Positions 52,414 through 62,916 are shown, counted from the first letter of the stretch. The stretch is DNA of 64,000 nucleotides from Cutaneotrichosporon cavernicola (GCF_030864355.1 NC_083394.1:62001-126000); one strand, 5' to 3'. Notes: generated from the letters alone by a model not told the origin. Translations and numbers: made by a program.

Positions 52414-54074
52414 CTAGCACAGGTACAAGAACTGGCGGTTCTGGCGGTCGGTGAGGTCCATCAGACCGTTAATCTCGCTCTGCTTGGTAATCTCCTCGTC
52501 CGACATGCCCTCGTTCTCAGCGCGTCGTTTGCGGTTCTCCCGAACATAGTACCACCACCAGTTGGCGGTGAGCACAATGTTACCAATAAGAATAACCGCT
52601 GCAGCTGTGAGACCCTTTGTATATCGTGGCGCATCGTTGGGGCGCATAATCTGGGCACCGACGAGGTTACCAATACAGTACGAGACGAGGGAGGAGGCGC
52701 CGAAGAAGGATTTCTTCGTACGGCCAGCGACATTGACGGAGATGATGGGCCACGCCATGACAAAGGACGCGATCGTGTCCATGAGCGACCACATGAAGAC
52801 TGCCCATTTGGCCCATTTGCCGACGTTTGCGAGGCCAACAAATAAGAGCACGAACGCCACAATCGTCTGCGATACCAGCGCAATAGGGAAGCGTAGGCGC
52901 GGCCACTTGTATACCAGAAATCCCATTGTGATGATCATCACAAAGGTCAGACCGTACGTCGGCATGCTGAACAGGATGACCTCGAGGTTGGTGAACCCAA
53001 AACTCTCGTAAATGAGTGAGTCAAACGTCGTCAGGGCGCCATTATACACACACCCGAGAAGGTTGAAGCCCACGCTACTGATTGTCAGAGGGCTCAGTGG
53101 TAGACAAGACTTACAACCACCACTGGGGGTCGCGGAAGCACTCGCGTACCTGTTCCCATCGCCAAGGGTGTTGTTCGCCTCCCCCAGTCGCGTTCGAGAC
53201 GATACGCGCCTTAGCCATCCGTTTCTCCCGCTTGCTGAGCCACCAGACTTCGTCCGGACCGCCGCCCATGATGACAAAGATTATGCCCATGCCAATTGTC
53301 AGGCCGCCGAGGAACACGTTGATGACGCGCCACGCAGCCAATCCGCCATTCCGCTGAGCGTTGAGAGCAAGGTAATAGATGCCGACGCCAAAGATCATTG
53401 CGAAGCACGAGTCTGGGGTGAGCGTGGCTGCATGAGACGAGGTGGTGTGGTAGGGTATTTACTCACTCATGGCATAATACATGCTCTGACGCAACGTCTG
53501 CTCGCGACGGAGGTACCACGACGCGGTAAAGATGGCGAAACCTGGAGTGACGACCGACTCGAACCATCCGAGGAGGACGCGCACGACCGCGAGCGAAGCG
53601 TAATTGTTGCACCCAGCGAGGGCGATAACCAGCCCTCCCCAGATAATCACACAAGTTCCCAACGCACGTCCAATTGGGAACCGTTGCAAAACCCACGCCA
53701 TCGGATACTGCGCGACCGCATAACTCATGTAGAAGAACGTCGTGAGGTTCGGATACTCTGCATCCCCGAGACCCGTGTCCTCCTTGAGACCGAAGATGAC
53801 GCCGCGACTCAGACTCGTCTTGTCGGCATACTGGAGACCATACAGGATCATAAGTAGTGGCTGGTGTCAGTTCCATGTTCCATGTTTGGATCTAACACAC
53901 CATGATGATCAGATCTACCTTCCAGCGTAGGCGGTGGTATTCCTTGTCGGTAAACTCGTCCTCACGCAAAAGCTCCTTATCGCCCTCGCCGGCGACGTGA
54001 ATCGAGTCTTTTCGAAGGACTTGATGCACCTCGACATGACCCATGTCGGATGCCTTCTTCTCGTCCTCAAGCAT
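52414..54074 (-). CDS. MFS transporter, allantoate/nicotinate permease (Dal5/TNA1) type (509 aa)
   Basis: Exons 54074-53901, 53860-53467, 53412-53115 and 53077-52414 join in frame; introns are 40, 54 and 37 nt. The hydrophilic N-terminus (DEFTDKEYHRLRWKVDLIIM) and LYGLQYADKTSLSRGVIFGL in TM1-2 are the signature of the anion:cation symporter family to which Dal5, TNA1 and Vht1 belong. ALGTCVIIWGGLVIALAGC marks TM4, and RVLLGWFESVVTPGFAIFTASWY is the conserved TM5 region. The loop before TM7 carries FRDPQWW, and the second half ends in a charged tail (ENRKRRAENEGMSDEEI). It should import an organic anion such as allantoate, ureidosuccinate or a vitamin. A second member of the family is at 60.8 kb (+). 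Confidence 0.86.
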
Positions 54075-54540
54075 GATGGCAGCTGGATGGAGTGGGAGTG
54101 GGGTTGAGAATGGGGAGGGAGTCCGAGTCGGTAAAGACTAGCGCGCCATATATCTTGTCCGTGGAGCGCGCTCCCAGCTCCCAGCTAGTGTCAGTGGTCA
54201 CATGCTCATCCCACTGCCGAATGGAGCTGCGTCGTGGATCTAATTCAACAGGAACGGTGGGCGGTGAGTTTGTGAGTGGGCGGTGGGTTCGTGAGTGGGG
54301 GGTGGGCTGGTGAGATGTGGGAGTGGTCAAGTCGGCTGCGGTCACTCCGTCTGGTTGTCGCTTGACTGCCGCTTGTCCTACGACGCCAACCTCTCGGGGC
54401 CATCCTCCTCCTGAACATGTCATGCGCGGTCAGTATCAGCACGGCGTCGGATGTGTTCGCTTGCACCAGGCACGGCCGTCCCGGCCATCCCCGAATGCGA
54501 GGTGGGCAGTCCGAGACGTCATCACACCCAGCGAGCTCAC

Positions 54541-54611
54541 AGTGAGAGTGTATAAAGAGGTCAGCGAGCTCACAAGTCAGCAAAAGTGAGAGTGTAGAAA
54601 GAGGTCAGCGA
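54541..54611 (+). promoter_or_regulatory. Duplicated 27-bp promoter block, one copy with a TATA box
   Basis: AGTGAGAGTGTATAAAGAGG followed by TCAGCGA (54541-54567) recurs at 54585-54611 with a single change, TATAAA to TAGAAA. One copy therefore keeps a TATA element that the other has lost. Confidence 0.7.
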
Positions 54612-54675
54612 CGCATCGAGTTCAAGATGAAGGGGTGAGCAATCACATGAAACACCTGGAGGTCGAAGTCTCCCA

Positions 54676-54705
54676 AGGCCGACGGTCACACCGCACCGTC
54701 GGCCT
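54676..54705. promoter_or_regulatory. 11-bp perfect hairpin, possible operator
   Basis: AGGCCGACGGT (54676-54686) and ACCGTCGGCCT (54695-54705) are exact reverse complements around an 8-nt loop, extended to CCC/GGG with one bulge. It lies about 105 nt upstream of ATG 54809. CGG/CCG half sites inside suit a Zn2Cys6 dimer. Confidence 0.55.
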
Positions 54706-54760
54706 GGGCGCACATCAGCCGTCGGTCACCATCTGTTAACATGTTGACACTTGGACAACA

Positions 54761-54766
54761 TATAAC
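54761..54766 (+). promoter_or_regulatory. Probable TATA box of the YdjM-like gene
   Basis: TATAAC, 48 nt upstream of ATG 54809, closer than in other genes of the window. Confidence 0.4.
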
Positions 54767-54808
54767 AACTCGGCCAGCATTGCTTGAGGACTCACACCAT
54801 CACTCATC

Positions 54809-55528
54809 ATGTACGTCGGGCACTTTGCGACTGGCTTGCTCCTCAAGGCGCTCTTTCCCGCCGTGCCCTCTGCGCCAATCATCTACGGCATCGCAGTCCT
54901 CGACCTTATCGACGGTATCTTCACCATTGTCGGGATCAACCACGTCGCACCCAACCTCAACGCCGGACCATACCTCTATTTCGACCTAGTCTTTATTGAC
55001 TGGGACCACAGTCTGGCAATGGCGTTGGTCCTCTCTCTCATCTGGGGACTCTACTTCGCCACCCGCCCGGCTCCGCCAGCTACCACTGCCTCCACTGTCG
55101 GGTTGGTGGCCTTCGTCGCTAGCTTTAGCCACTGGCTCTGCGACTTGCCGTTCCACAACCTCGACCTCGCCGCGTATCCCTACTCGCTGGAGCACTATGG
55201 TTGGGGTTGGTGGGGACGGTATCTCACCGGCGCTTGGGTGATGGAGGGCGCGTTCAGCGCCGCATGCCTCGTCCTGGCTGCCGTCCTCTTTGCTCGCCGT
55301 GACGTGACCATCAAGGGGCCACTGGTGGTATGCCTTGTCCTCTTCCTCAACCTTAGTCCATGGGCGTCGCCCATGTACTACATCGCCCAGCTGCCTCCGC
55401 CGGCCGACTACCTCGTCCACGGCGCGCTCGTCACTCTCGGCTTCGCGGCGCCAGCGGCTATCATGATCCGCATGCTTGACGGGGCTGAGGATCGAGCTCG
55501 ATTGACGGTGGGAAAGAAGCGGTTGTAA
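54809..55528 (+). CDS. Multi-pass membrane protein resembling bacterial YdjM-like putative metal-dependent hydrolases (239 aa)
   Basis: A single-exon gene with about five to seven hydrophobic segments. Polar residues within them recur in a pattern I know from bacterial inner-membrane proteins of the YdjM/DUF457 kind: GHFATGLLLKAL at the start, VLDLIDGIF, FIDWDHSLAMALVLSLIWG, and ASFSHWLCDLPFHNLDLAAY. The His and Asp residues on membrane faces (H5, the DHS, SHW-CD and FHN motifs) could bind a metal. Bacterial relatives are annotated as putative hydrolases without proven activity. The lack of introns and the bacterial look suggest possible transfer, but intron-free genes also occur nearby. The similarity is from memory and needs a profile search. 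It diverges from the MFS carrier across a 0.7-kb shared promoter. Confidence 0.6.
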   Translation: MYVGHFATGLLLKALFPAVPSAPIIYGIAVLDLIDGIFTIVGINHVAPNLNAGPYLYFDLVFIDWDHSLAMALVLSLIWGLYFATRPAPPATTASTVGLVAFVASFSHWLCDLPFHNLDLAAYPYSLEHYGWGWWGRYLTGAWVMEGAFSAACLVLAAVLFARRDVTIKGPLVVCLVLFLNLSPWASPMYYIAQLPPPADYLVHGALVTLGFAAPAAIMIRMLDGAEDRARLTVGKKRL

Positions 55529-55670
55529 TGTGTAGTTTTCCAACCCATCACCAGCTCGTATGTTTACACAGTTAGAAATCGCAACGAATTGGAATCAGCG
55601 AAGATGAATCGTCTACCCCACACATTGTTCATCTGCCAGATCTCGCCAGCCCCCTGCTCCCTTACTACTC

Positions 55671-58074
55671 TCACCAGCGCGCGACAAACGGGTCCACAGG
55701 CTGGGCCCCAGGATGGTCGAGACTGCGGGCGACCTCCTCCAGCTCGGTGTCAGGGCGGTTATCTCCGCGGAGCTGGTAGCCGCCCCCTCCAACGCGCTCC
55801 CCGCACTCGTTGCAGGTTGCCTCCTCCACCGCGTGGCCACACTGGTGATAAGCTTGGCCTCTCGCTCAACTCACCTCGCTGATGATGTAAGGGTGGCCGT
55901 TCCGGCACTGGTAGATATTGCCAGTCATGCCTGCCATTAGCACCGCCGAGTTATGGTTGTCACCATAATTGCCGCGGGTCAGGACTGTGCGCAGAACCTC
56001 TCGCTTCTCTTCGAGCGATAACTCTGCGTTCCGTTGCAGCTGGTGCTCAAACTCCACTCAGTCGTCCACAATCTTCTCGGCCAGCCCTCGAATCTTCTCA
56101 GCCTCGGCGAGGAAAGGCTCGTTCTTCTTCTGCTCAACGGAAAGGACGCCGACGGCCTTGAGGAATCGCGTTTTACAGTGTGCACGCTCTTCAACAGAGC
56201 GGTGCACCAGGCCGGTACGCATGGTCGCAGCAGCCTCGCCAGGTAGCTGGCGTAGAGCCCAGAGTGACTTGTACCGTGTCAAGTTGAAGGCGACGTCGAG
56301 CCAGAGGAAGTGACCTTGGAGAACGAGGCGGGGGAGTTCCGACTTTGAGGCGCGACCGATCATGACCTGGGCATCACGGATGCAAGATAGTAACAGGCCA
56401 GTTGCAAGACGCGGGAAAGAGACTGCGCCCTTCCGGGAGGCCGTGATGGCCTCATGCTCATGCTTGGGGTCGTCCCGACCCTTGAAGCCTCTGACGCCCT
56501 CACCGTTCCACAAATGGTCAACAAAGGAGAGAGCGACACGGAACATCTTGAGGCGCACTTCGATGGTGAGAGCGAGCGCCCCCACGCTGAACACAGCCTG
56601 ACCCTGTGGGGGAGGCGCGCCAACACGGCGCCGGGCCATGAGAAGCGCTGCCTTCTTGGGATCACGAGTCGCCGAGGGAGAGGATTCCCTCGCAATGTCA
56701 AGCTCTTTGAAGTAAATAGACGAGATCGCACCCTGGTATGCCACGCTGTGCGGCATGCCGTCCTGGTTGACGAGCTTAGCGAGGCCAGCGTAGAGGTCGA
56801 GGTGGCGCTGTGCGACCTTGCGCCAAGCGTTACCGAGTACACCGGAGATGCCAAACATGTTGCTTTTGTTGCCCATGAAAGCCTTGACGCTGATACAGTG
56901 GATTATCTTGTCAGTGAATGTGCCAAGCTCAGCGACCATCCGCTTTCCCTTAAACTTGGTCACGGGCGAGGGGAACACCTGGTTGAGGATCTTCTTGACG
57001 TCGGCCCTGGTACCCTCCTCTTTGATGGCGACCAGAGTCGTGGAGTGGGCCTGGAGGACAGCGGCGAAGCGGATTACGGCGACCTGCTCCTGAAGATCGA
57101 GGAGAGCCCGCTTCGTTGCGCGGCTGTAGCGGGGGGACGAAATCGAAGCACGACACGACGGACAGGTCTTGCGTTTCTGGTATCCGGTTGGGGTGAGAAG
57201 GCCGCACCACTTTCCACAAACGTTTTGGTAGTATGAGTTGAGGTCCATGTGTCCGTCGAGGGTCTCAATGGTGAAGATGTGACCGCAATTCAGAGTGACG
57301 AACCGGACGCCTGGGTCGTCATTGAGCGTGTCACGGAGGGTGGACTGCATGATGAGGTCAACCATCTGCTCCAGCTGCTCAGATGTAGCACAGGTTGTGC
57401 ACACCTGTGTGTTGCAGGGCTCGCCGCACACTGACGTTGGTGAAATCGACACACAAAGACATACGCGACGGGCACGGGTGACCACACAGCAGAGTCTTCT
57501 GGCACAGTTGGTCACACGGGAGGCGGTCGCAAGGCTGCATTAGCTTCGTTCCGGCGTGTCTCACTCACCATTCCACACGGCATCGCACATTGATGATGCT
57601 CGCACCCCCAGGTGCAAGTCTCCGCGCCTGCGCGATCAGCTTATCGTCAACTGGCTCGGGACACTCACAAGGCGCGCACGGCTGGTTGCACGAAGAAGGG
57701 CATGAGCCGTGGTCACAGACACGATGACAAGGCGCGATGCAGGTAGTCGTGGAGTGCTTGTGGTCGGAACCGCAGGCGTAGCTGCAAGGGTGACCGCAGC
57801 TCGGTACGAAAGCACCGCACGCGTGCTCAGCGTGTTTCGTACGGACGACGTGGACATCGGCCTTGGGAGCCTCGCTGGGAGACCGTTCCGTCGTCTTCAC
57901 AGTCACCGCCATTGTGAGAGTCCTGCAGGAGTGGCAGTGGCCGCCACATGTCTTACCACAACAGTCCATGGCCACGTCACAGCGTGCGGAACAGAGACAG
58001 CCAAGAAGCAGAGGCGAGTTGCAATGCCATACGGTCACGTCCTCGAGCCCCCCAGACGGGGAAGGAGGGTGAGG
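55671..58074 (-). pseudogene. ZNFX1-like NFX1-type/RZ-type zinc-finger gene, 5' truncated, probably decaying
   Basis: Minus-strand blocks at about 58074-57569 (or 57589), 57534-57465, 57430-56070, 56039-55875 and 55841-55671 read as the C-terminal part of a ZNFX1-type protein. In order: NFX1-type Cys/His fingers (PSCGHPCSYACGSDHKH, CDHGSCPSSC, LLCGHPCPSLCGEPC), the LNCGHIFTIETLDGHMDL block, a long helical part, and an RZ-type finger (YQCRNGHPYIISE joined to CGHAVEEATCNECGERVGG). The usual SF1 RNA-helicase half is missing: nothing helicase-like lies upstream before the NUMT at 58.55 kb. An in-frame TGA (56058-56060) stands where Trp fits; a 30-nt intron 56040-56069 could remove it. The first junction needs a weak donor or a frameshift. 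Either a short functional derivative or a decaying remnant. Confidence 0.6.
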
Positions 58075-58549
58075 CTGCCGGGATACAAAGGACGGATCAG
58101 AACTCCAGTAGTGACGGAAGGGAACGCCACGGCGACACGCTCAAGAAGCGCCCCTCAGATCATTCTGTGCCGCGAAGACCACGACGCCAGGAGACGCGCC
58201 TGCCCCCATCACCTCGTTCATCACACGTTGCCCCATCGCCGCACACGCTCCCTTTCCCAGTATGGAGGGCGAGGAGTTGAAGGAGTTGATGGCTGTTATA
58301 CCCAAATCATGTGCGTGTGAAAAGGTCAAGGAGGGCGAGAGTGAGGGCAAGAATGGTTGGGAGCAATGAGGAATGTGGCGATGATGAGAGCAACATCAAG
58401 AACGCGGAATGTAGAATGGTGGAGAGATAGCCGATCGACAGAATCGACAGAGTGGGGCAGCCTCAGATGACGCAACAGAGTGGGGCAGAACTTAGTGGCG
58501 GTTGCGGGATCAACATTCCACTCGAACAGTCAGCGGGGGCTGAGCTTGG
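58075..58549. other. Region upstream of the truncated zinc-finger gene
   Basis: The coding-like reading may continue to about 58150, where a TGA stops it. No helicase sequence is visible. The rest has no feature. Confidence 0.4.
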
Positions 58550-58790
58550 ATTTGATACAAATGGATATATCCATATATATATCAGGAACTAACTTTAATA
58601 TAAAGTTTAGTTTTAATTATACTAGGTGAAAGTTAGGGCGATGAAAGACCATTAGAAGTTTTTATGAGCTTACATTCTCATTTAGTGACAGGGATTGATG
58701 ACTAGGTGGTAGTTTAACTGGGACGGTTTCCTCCAATAGAGTATCGGAGGGGTTCTAAGGTACCATGCAATTAGGTAAACCCGGAAAACC
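58550..58790 (+). other. NUMT: fragment of mitochondrial large-subunit rRNA gene (domain V region)
   Basis: The stretch is sharply AT-rich in a GC-rich window and reads as large-subunit rRNA. GGTGGTAGTTTAACTGGGAC followed by GGTTTCCTCC, then a short loop and GTATCGGAGG, corresponds to the universally conserved bacterial 23S segment GGTGGGTAGTTTGACTGGGG followed by CGGTCTCCTCC and GTAACGGAGGAG. The CCTCC/GGAGG helix is kept. Upstream, ACTTTAATATAAAGTTTAG fits the preceding AT-rich domain, and GATGAAAGACC resembles the conserved GACGGAAAGACC. A nuclear copy of mitochondrial DNA is the simplest reading, as both flanks are nuclear-type. Exact ends are uncertain by tens of bases. It is too short to be a working rRNA. 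Confidence 0.75.
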
Positions 58791-60702
58791 AGGCCCTTTT
58801 CGCGTTCCAAGCAGGCCAGCAGTCGTGTCGCACCACCTGTGAGGAGAGTGTGAGAATACTTTAGAACTGTCACGGCCATGATAATTAACGGATTAACGTC
58901 GGAATATACCAATATGCCAGTGACTCACATGCATGGCGACCCCGCCATCACGATCCCGTTCCCACTAGGCCATCACGTGGCGGCGTTCTTGGCCGGTGTT
59001 GGTGTTATGTTTCACTTTACGTCAGAGTCTTGTACTGTATGTACGGTTCTGTGCAAGTACTGAGGTAACATTTACAAGAGCGGTGAGTCGTGCAGTCGCG
59101 CAACACGAAAGTGGGAATAGTTGTTGGCGACCATATCCAAGAACGCATTAGAGATCAGAAAATGCGCCAACCAGTTCATTCGTAGGATGTGAAGACCGGT
59201 CATGTTCGGGACCAAACAACCGAATGGCGTCATACATCCGTATCTCCGCCCCTTCAATGTGGTCAGCATACCTCACATTCTTGGCAGTCCATTTCTGGCG
59301 ACTGCCAAACGCGAGAAAAGCAACACGCCAGACACGCCAGCATCCACTGCATCCGAACCGAGCCCTTTTGGAACCCGCTTCAATTGCCTCCACCCGCACC
59401 CACACACTGTCTCACGTCAGCTGATACTACTCAGAACTGATCATCTATGAAGGGCCTATCTTCTCCACCTTGTCCTGATCAATCAAGGGTAAGGACAGGT
59501 GGGGCCCAGGTGGGCCCCAGGTGGGCCCAGGTGGGCAACCAATCCGGATACAGAAAAATGGGCAAGCGGTGGGCACCGCTAACTCTTTTTAATAGTGGTT
59601 GGCGGTAAAAGTGGCCCCGGACTCCGAACTCCGCGAATGACCCCGGAGATCCCTATAGAACTGTCTTGGCAACCCATCAAGATCTAGGGAGTGGGCACAG
59701 ACTCCGGACTGGAGAGCGCAGTAGGGCAGGAGGGCAGGAGGGCAGGTGGTTAGGGGTCGTCTCGGCCATTGGGTATGCCAAGCATACCATCTGCCACATC
59801 CCTGGCTTCACAAATTGGCCCTGGTGATCGCAGAGCGTCAACCCAAGATTACCCAAGCTCTCCTTGTCCTCTCTTACTCGTTTCTGCCAAAAGTGTGCCC
59901 ATAACTGTGTCCCCTGCCAGCGTAAGAATCAGTCAGACCTCGGTTATCATTTCCCCATGTTTGCCCGGTGCAGCTTCACAGTACAGACCAGAATGAACAC
60001 CGGTTGGAGCGCCAATGCCGATATCCTGCGCAGCTCCCCAGTACAGACCAGAATGAACACTCGTTGGAGCGGCTATGCCGATATTCTGCGGCGCACGCCA
60101 AGACTCCTGGCAGGACTCGTGGGCAGGAGGGGGATTGCGGGGGTCTGCACCAGTCTGCTATGACTCAAGTTCGGAGTCTACGTCCTTGCTCAAAGCTGGG
60201 TGTGATAATTTGATGTGATAGTTTGAGAGAGCCGCGCTCTCCAGTGAACCAAGCGGTGCGTGCCGCCAGGATGCTACAGGCCACAGTTTCCCGATAAGAT
60301 TGTTGGGGCACTAACCCCTGATATGGCCATGGCCCAGCCTCTGAACTTCCCAAGAGAGCCCATCGTCGCAAGCGGGGCAGATGTGGCAGATGTTTGGATG
60401 GCGGAAGCGGGGTAAAGCACCTGATTCGAGATGAGGGCCTGCTTCCGAACGCGCCAACAGGGAAATTCGGTGCAGCCCACCAAACTCACCCAACCTTTTT
60501 GCCTCCCGCTTTCAACAAGCCCCTGTCAGACAACACCACTTCTTCAATCAGAACGCCACCATCAGGGATAGAGATGCTGATTGCCACACCAGGGCCGCCC
60601 GCCTACTCCGCATGCGGGGCTGCGGAATTGGCGGTATCTAGTAGACTACACAGGTCACGGCAGGACACGAATGCCTGTACCGGTTGGTCCTACTTCGAGT
60701 TG
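58791..60702. other. Intergenic with several short repeats
   Basis: No gene is supported over 1.9 kb. CCCAGGTGGG-type repeats lie at about 59500-59535, GGCAGGA repeats at about 59726-59750, and a 60-bp tandem duplication at 59971-60090. Confidence 0.5.
59971..60090. repeat. 60-bp tandem duplication
   Basis: 59971-60030 and 60031-60090 share GTACAGACCAGAATGAACAC and TTGGAGCG...ATGCCGATATYCTGCG, about 90% identical, with an exact 60-bp period. Confidence 0.85.
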
Positions 60703-60708
60703 TATAAG
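60703..60708 (+). promoter_or_regulatory. TATA box of the second MFS carrier
   Basis: TATAAG, 71 nt upstream of ATG 60774 and only 23 nt before an in-frame ATG at 60726, which favours the downstream start. Confidence 0.6.
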
Positions 60709-60773
60709 AAGCCGACGTGAGACAAATGACAGAGGTCTCCTCAACCACCAACCGACACACCCAGCAGCAAAGC

Positions 60774-62335
60774 ATGTCTGGTATCAACGAAGTACCAAAG
60801 TACGAAGAGAAGCAGGACCCCACCCATGTCGAGCAGGCTGTGAGATCCTCGAGCGACTCGGTCAAGTACGACGAGACAGAGAGGAAGCTCGGTGTCGACA
60901 TTGATGAGGGTTTCGACCCCGACGAGGTCAAGCGCGTCACCCGCAAGGTCGACTGGCGTCTCATCCCCATGCTCGTCCTCATGTACGCCATCTCGCTCAT
61001 CGACCGTACCAACCTCTCGGTAGCGCGTACTGCAAACAACGACAAGTTTGACAAGGAGCTCGGCACTGGCGGTACCAACAACCGCTATTCGATCATTACC
61101 GTCGTCTTCTTCGCTCCCTACATTGTCTTCGAGCTTCCTTCGCAGTTTGGTCTCCGCGCCTTTGGCGCTCGCCTCTGGCTCGGCTCTGCTGTCTTCCTAT
61201 GGGGACTGGTCATGCTCGGCATGGGCTTTGCCCAGAACTGGCAGACTCTCGCTGCCCTCCGCGTCATCCTTGGTGTTTTCGAGTCGGCCCTCTTCCCCGG
61301 TGCCGCATTCCTCATCTCGTGCTGGTACCCGCGCAAGGAGCTCGCTTTCCGCAACGTTGTCTTCTACGTTACCTCGGCCCTCGGCTCGTCGTTTGCCAAG
61401 GTCATCGGTTTCGGCTTTGCTCACCTTGACGGGCGCGCCGGCTTGTCTGGTTGGCAGTGGATGTTCATTCTGTACGGTATCGTCACCATCCTCATCGCCA
61501 TCCTGGCCTACATCTTCCTCGTCGACGTTCCTTCCAAGGCCCACTTCCTCACCGAGCGCGAGCGTGAGATTGTCATGACCCGCATCGAGCGCGACCGTGC
61601 CGACTCTATCCCCGACCCGCTCACTTGGGCCAAGATTAAGCAGTATTCGTGCGAACTCAAGTCGTGGTACTTTGCCTTTGCGTTCATGAGCACCACTACG
61701 AGCTCGTACGCCCTCGCCTACTTCATGCCCCGCATTCTCACTATCATGGGCTTTAACAACGTCGAGTCGATGCTTCTCGGTACTCCGTGAGTCTCGCAGT
61801 CTTTGTGCTTCTGAGTTCTTATTACTGACGCCCCTAAAGCACGTACGTCTACGCCATCATTCCCGGCGTCATCTGCGGCGGTATCGCCGACCGTATCCCC
61901 AAGATGCGCGGCAACATGATCATCTTCAATGCCATCTGCATCATCGTTGGCACCGCCATGTACAGCCAGCTGCCCGCTGCCCAGCGCGGTGCTCGTTTCG
62001 CCGGCCTCTTCATCGCTACCGGTGGCGGCAACTCGAACGTCCCCCTCATCCTCTCATGGCAGGCCGTCTCCATCCGTGCTCAGTCCAAGCGCGCTTTCTG
62101 CTCGGCCCTTACTGTTGCTTTCGGCGGTATTGGCGGTATCCTCGGCTCGACTCTCTTCTTCCAGAGGGAGGCTAAGCAGAGCTACCCCACTGGTGTCTTC
62201 ACCATCATGGGCCTCAACGCTGCCACCGCGCTTGGCGCGCTCGCCATGATGGCTTGGATGACCATGAAGAACAAGAAGGCCAAGCGTGGCGAAGGCCTCA
62301 TTGAGGATGCCGAGGGCTTCTTCTACCAGATCTAA
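60774..62335 (+). CDS. MFS transporter, allantoate/nicotinate permease type (502 aa), two exons
   Basis: Exons 60774-61786 and 61840-62335 join across a 53-nt intron (acceptor TAAAG). The N-terminal tail is acidic and Lys-rich (YDETERKLGVDIDEGFDPDE), then KVDWRLIPMLVLMYAISLID and RTNLSVARTA form TM1, a hallmark of the anion:cation symporter family. RVILGVFESALFPGAAFLIS is the conserved TM5 motif, and GFGFAHLDGRAGLSGWQWMF with VDVPSKAHFLTERE ends the first half. The C-terminal half has VICGGIADRIPKMRG (TM8) and ends in EGLIEDAEGFFYQI. It should import an organic anion (nicotinate, allantoate or similar). ATG 60774 is preferred over 60726 because of the TATA position. It differs from the MFS gene at 52.4 kb in intron number and loop sequence, so the two are distinct subfamilies. 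Confidence 0.88.
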
Positions 62336-62916
62336 GCGGGGAGTGTAAGCACGGCTGTGCGGGGTGGGGTTTTGGGATGTTGTAAGCATGGGAAGGACAA
62401 TGCGGATGGGTTATAGCGGTATAGTGAGATTTGGTATAAAGGTTGTTCGCATGCAACACAAGTGGATTGCACCGCAGTCACAACAGTCTGTGCATCGTGG
62501 AGTGTGCAGAAGTGCAAAGGCTCAAGGTACACATCTGACTCAAACTGCGGTAAAGAGCTACAGGACTTGACAGCTGGCACACCTTGCTAACCAACCACTT
62601 TAATTAAACTTAACTGGTACTTGACTAGGCGTTGAGATTCTGCACTGTAGAGGAGTCGATGACGACCAACGATCGTCCCGGCCATGAACCCATGACAACC
62701 CATGCTGACATCGTTCCGTGAAGACATCCTTCCTAAGAACGCAACCTTCCCATGTAGAGGTTATAACGCATGATGGGTCCAATATTCAGCATTTAGAACA
62801 GATGACGTTGGCCGGAACGATCGGGCCGGTTCCGCGGTTACCGTCGGCCTACATCATTCCACTCCCCTTCATCTAATGTATCCATTTCATCATCTCTTTC
62901 ACACATCTCAATCAAC
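62336..62916. other. Promoter region of the VOC-fold gene
   Basis: No gene. It carries the inverted repeat CGGAAC-N10-GTTCCG at 62813-62834. Confidence 0.5.
62813..62834. promoter_or_regulatory. CGGAAC-N10-GTTCCG inverted repeat, Zn2Cys6-type site
   Basis: Inverted CGG half sites with a fixed spacer, 83 nt before ATG 62917, match the form of binuclear-cluster factor sites. No factor is assigned. Confidence 0.4.

Larger units (their letters stand above)
54075..54808. other. Divergent promoter between MFS carrier and YdjM-like gene
   Basis: No gene. It contains a duplicated 27-bp block (54541-54567 and 54585-54611), a strong hairpin (54676-54705) and a TATAAC (54761-54766). Confidence 0.6.

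Noticed and set aside
50497..62335. A functional cluster linking LPMO, two MFS carriers and the YdjM-like gene
   Set aside because: Orientation, spacing and predicted substrates give no coherent pathway; proximity alone is not evidence.
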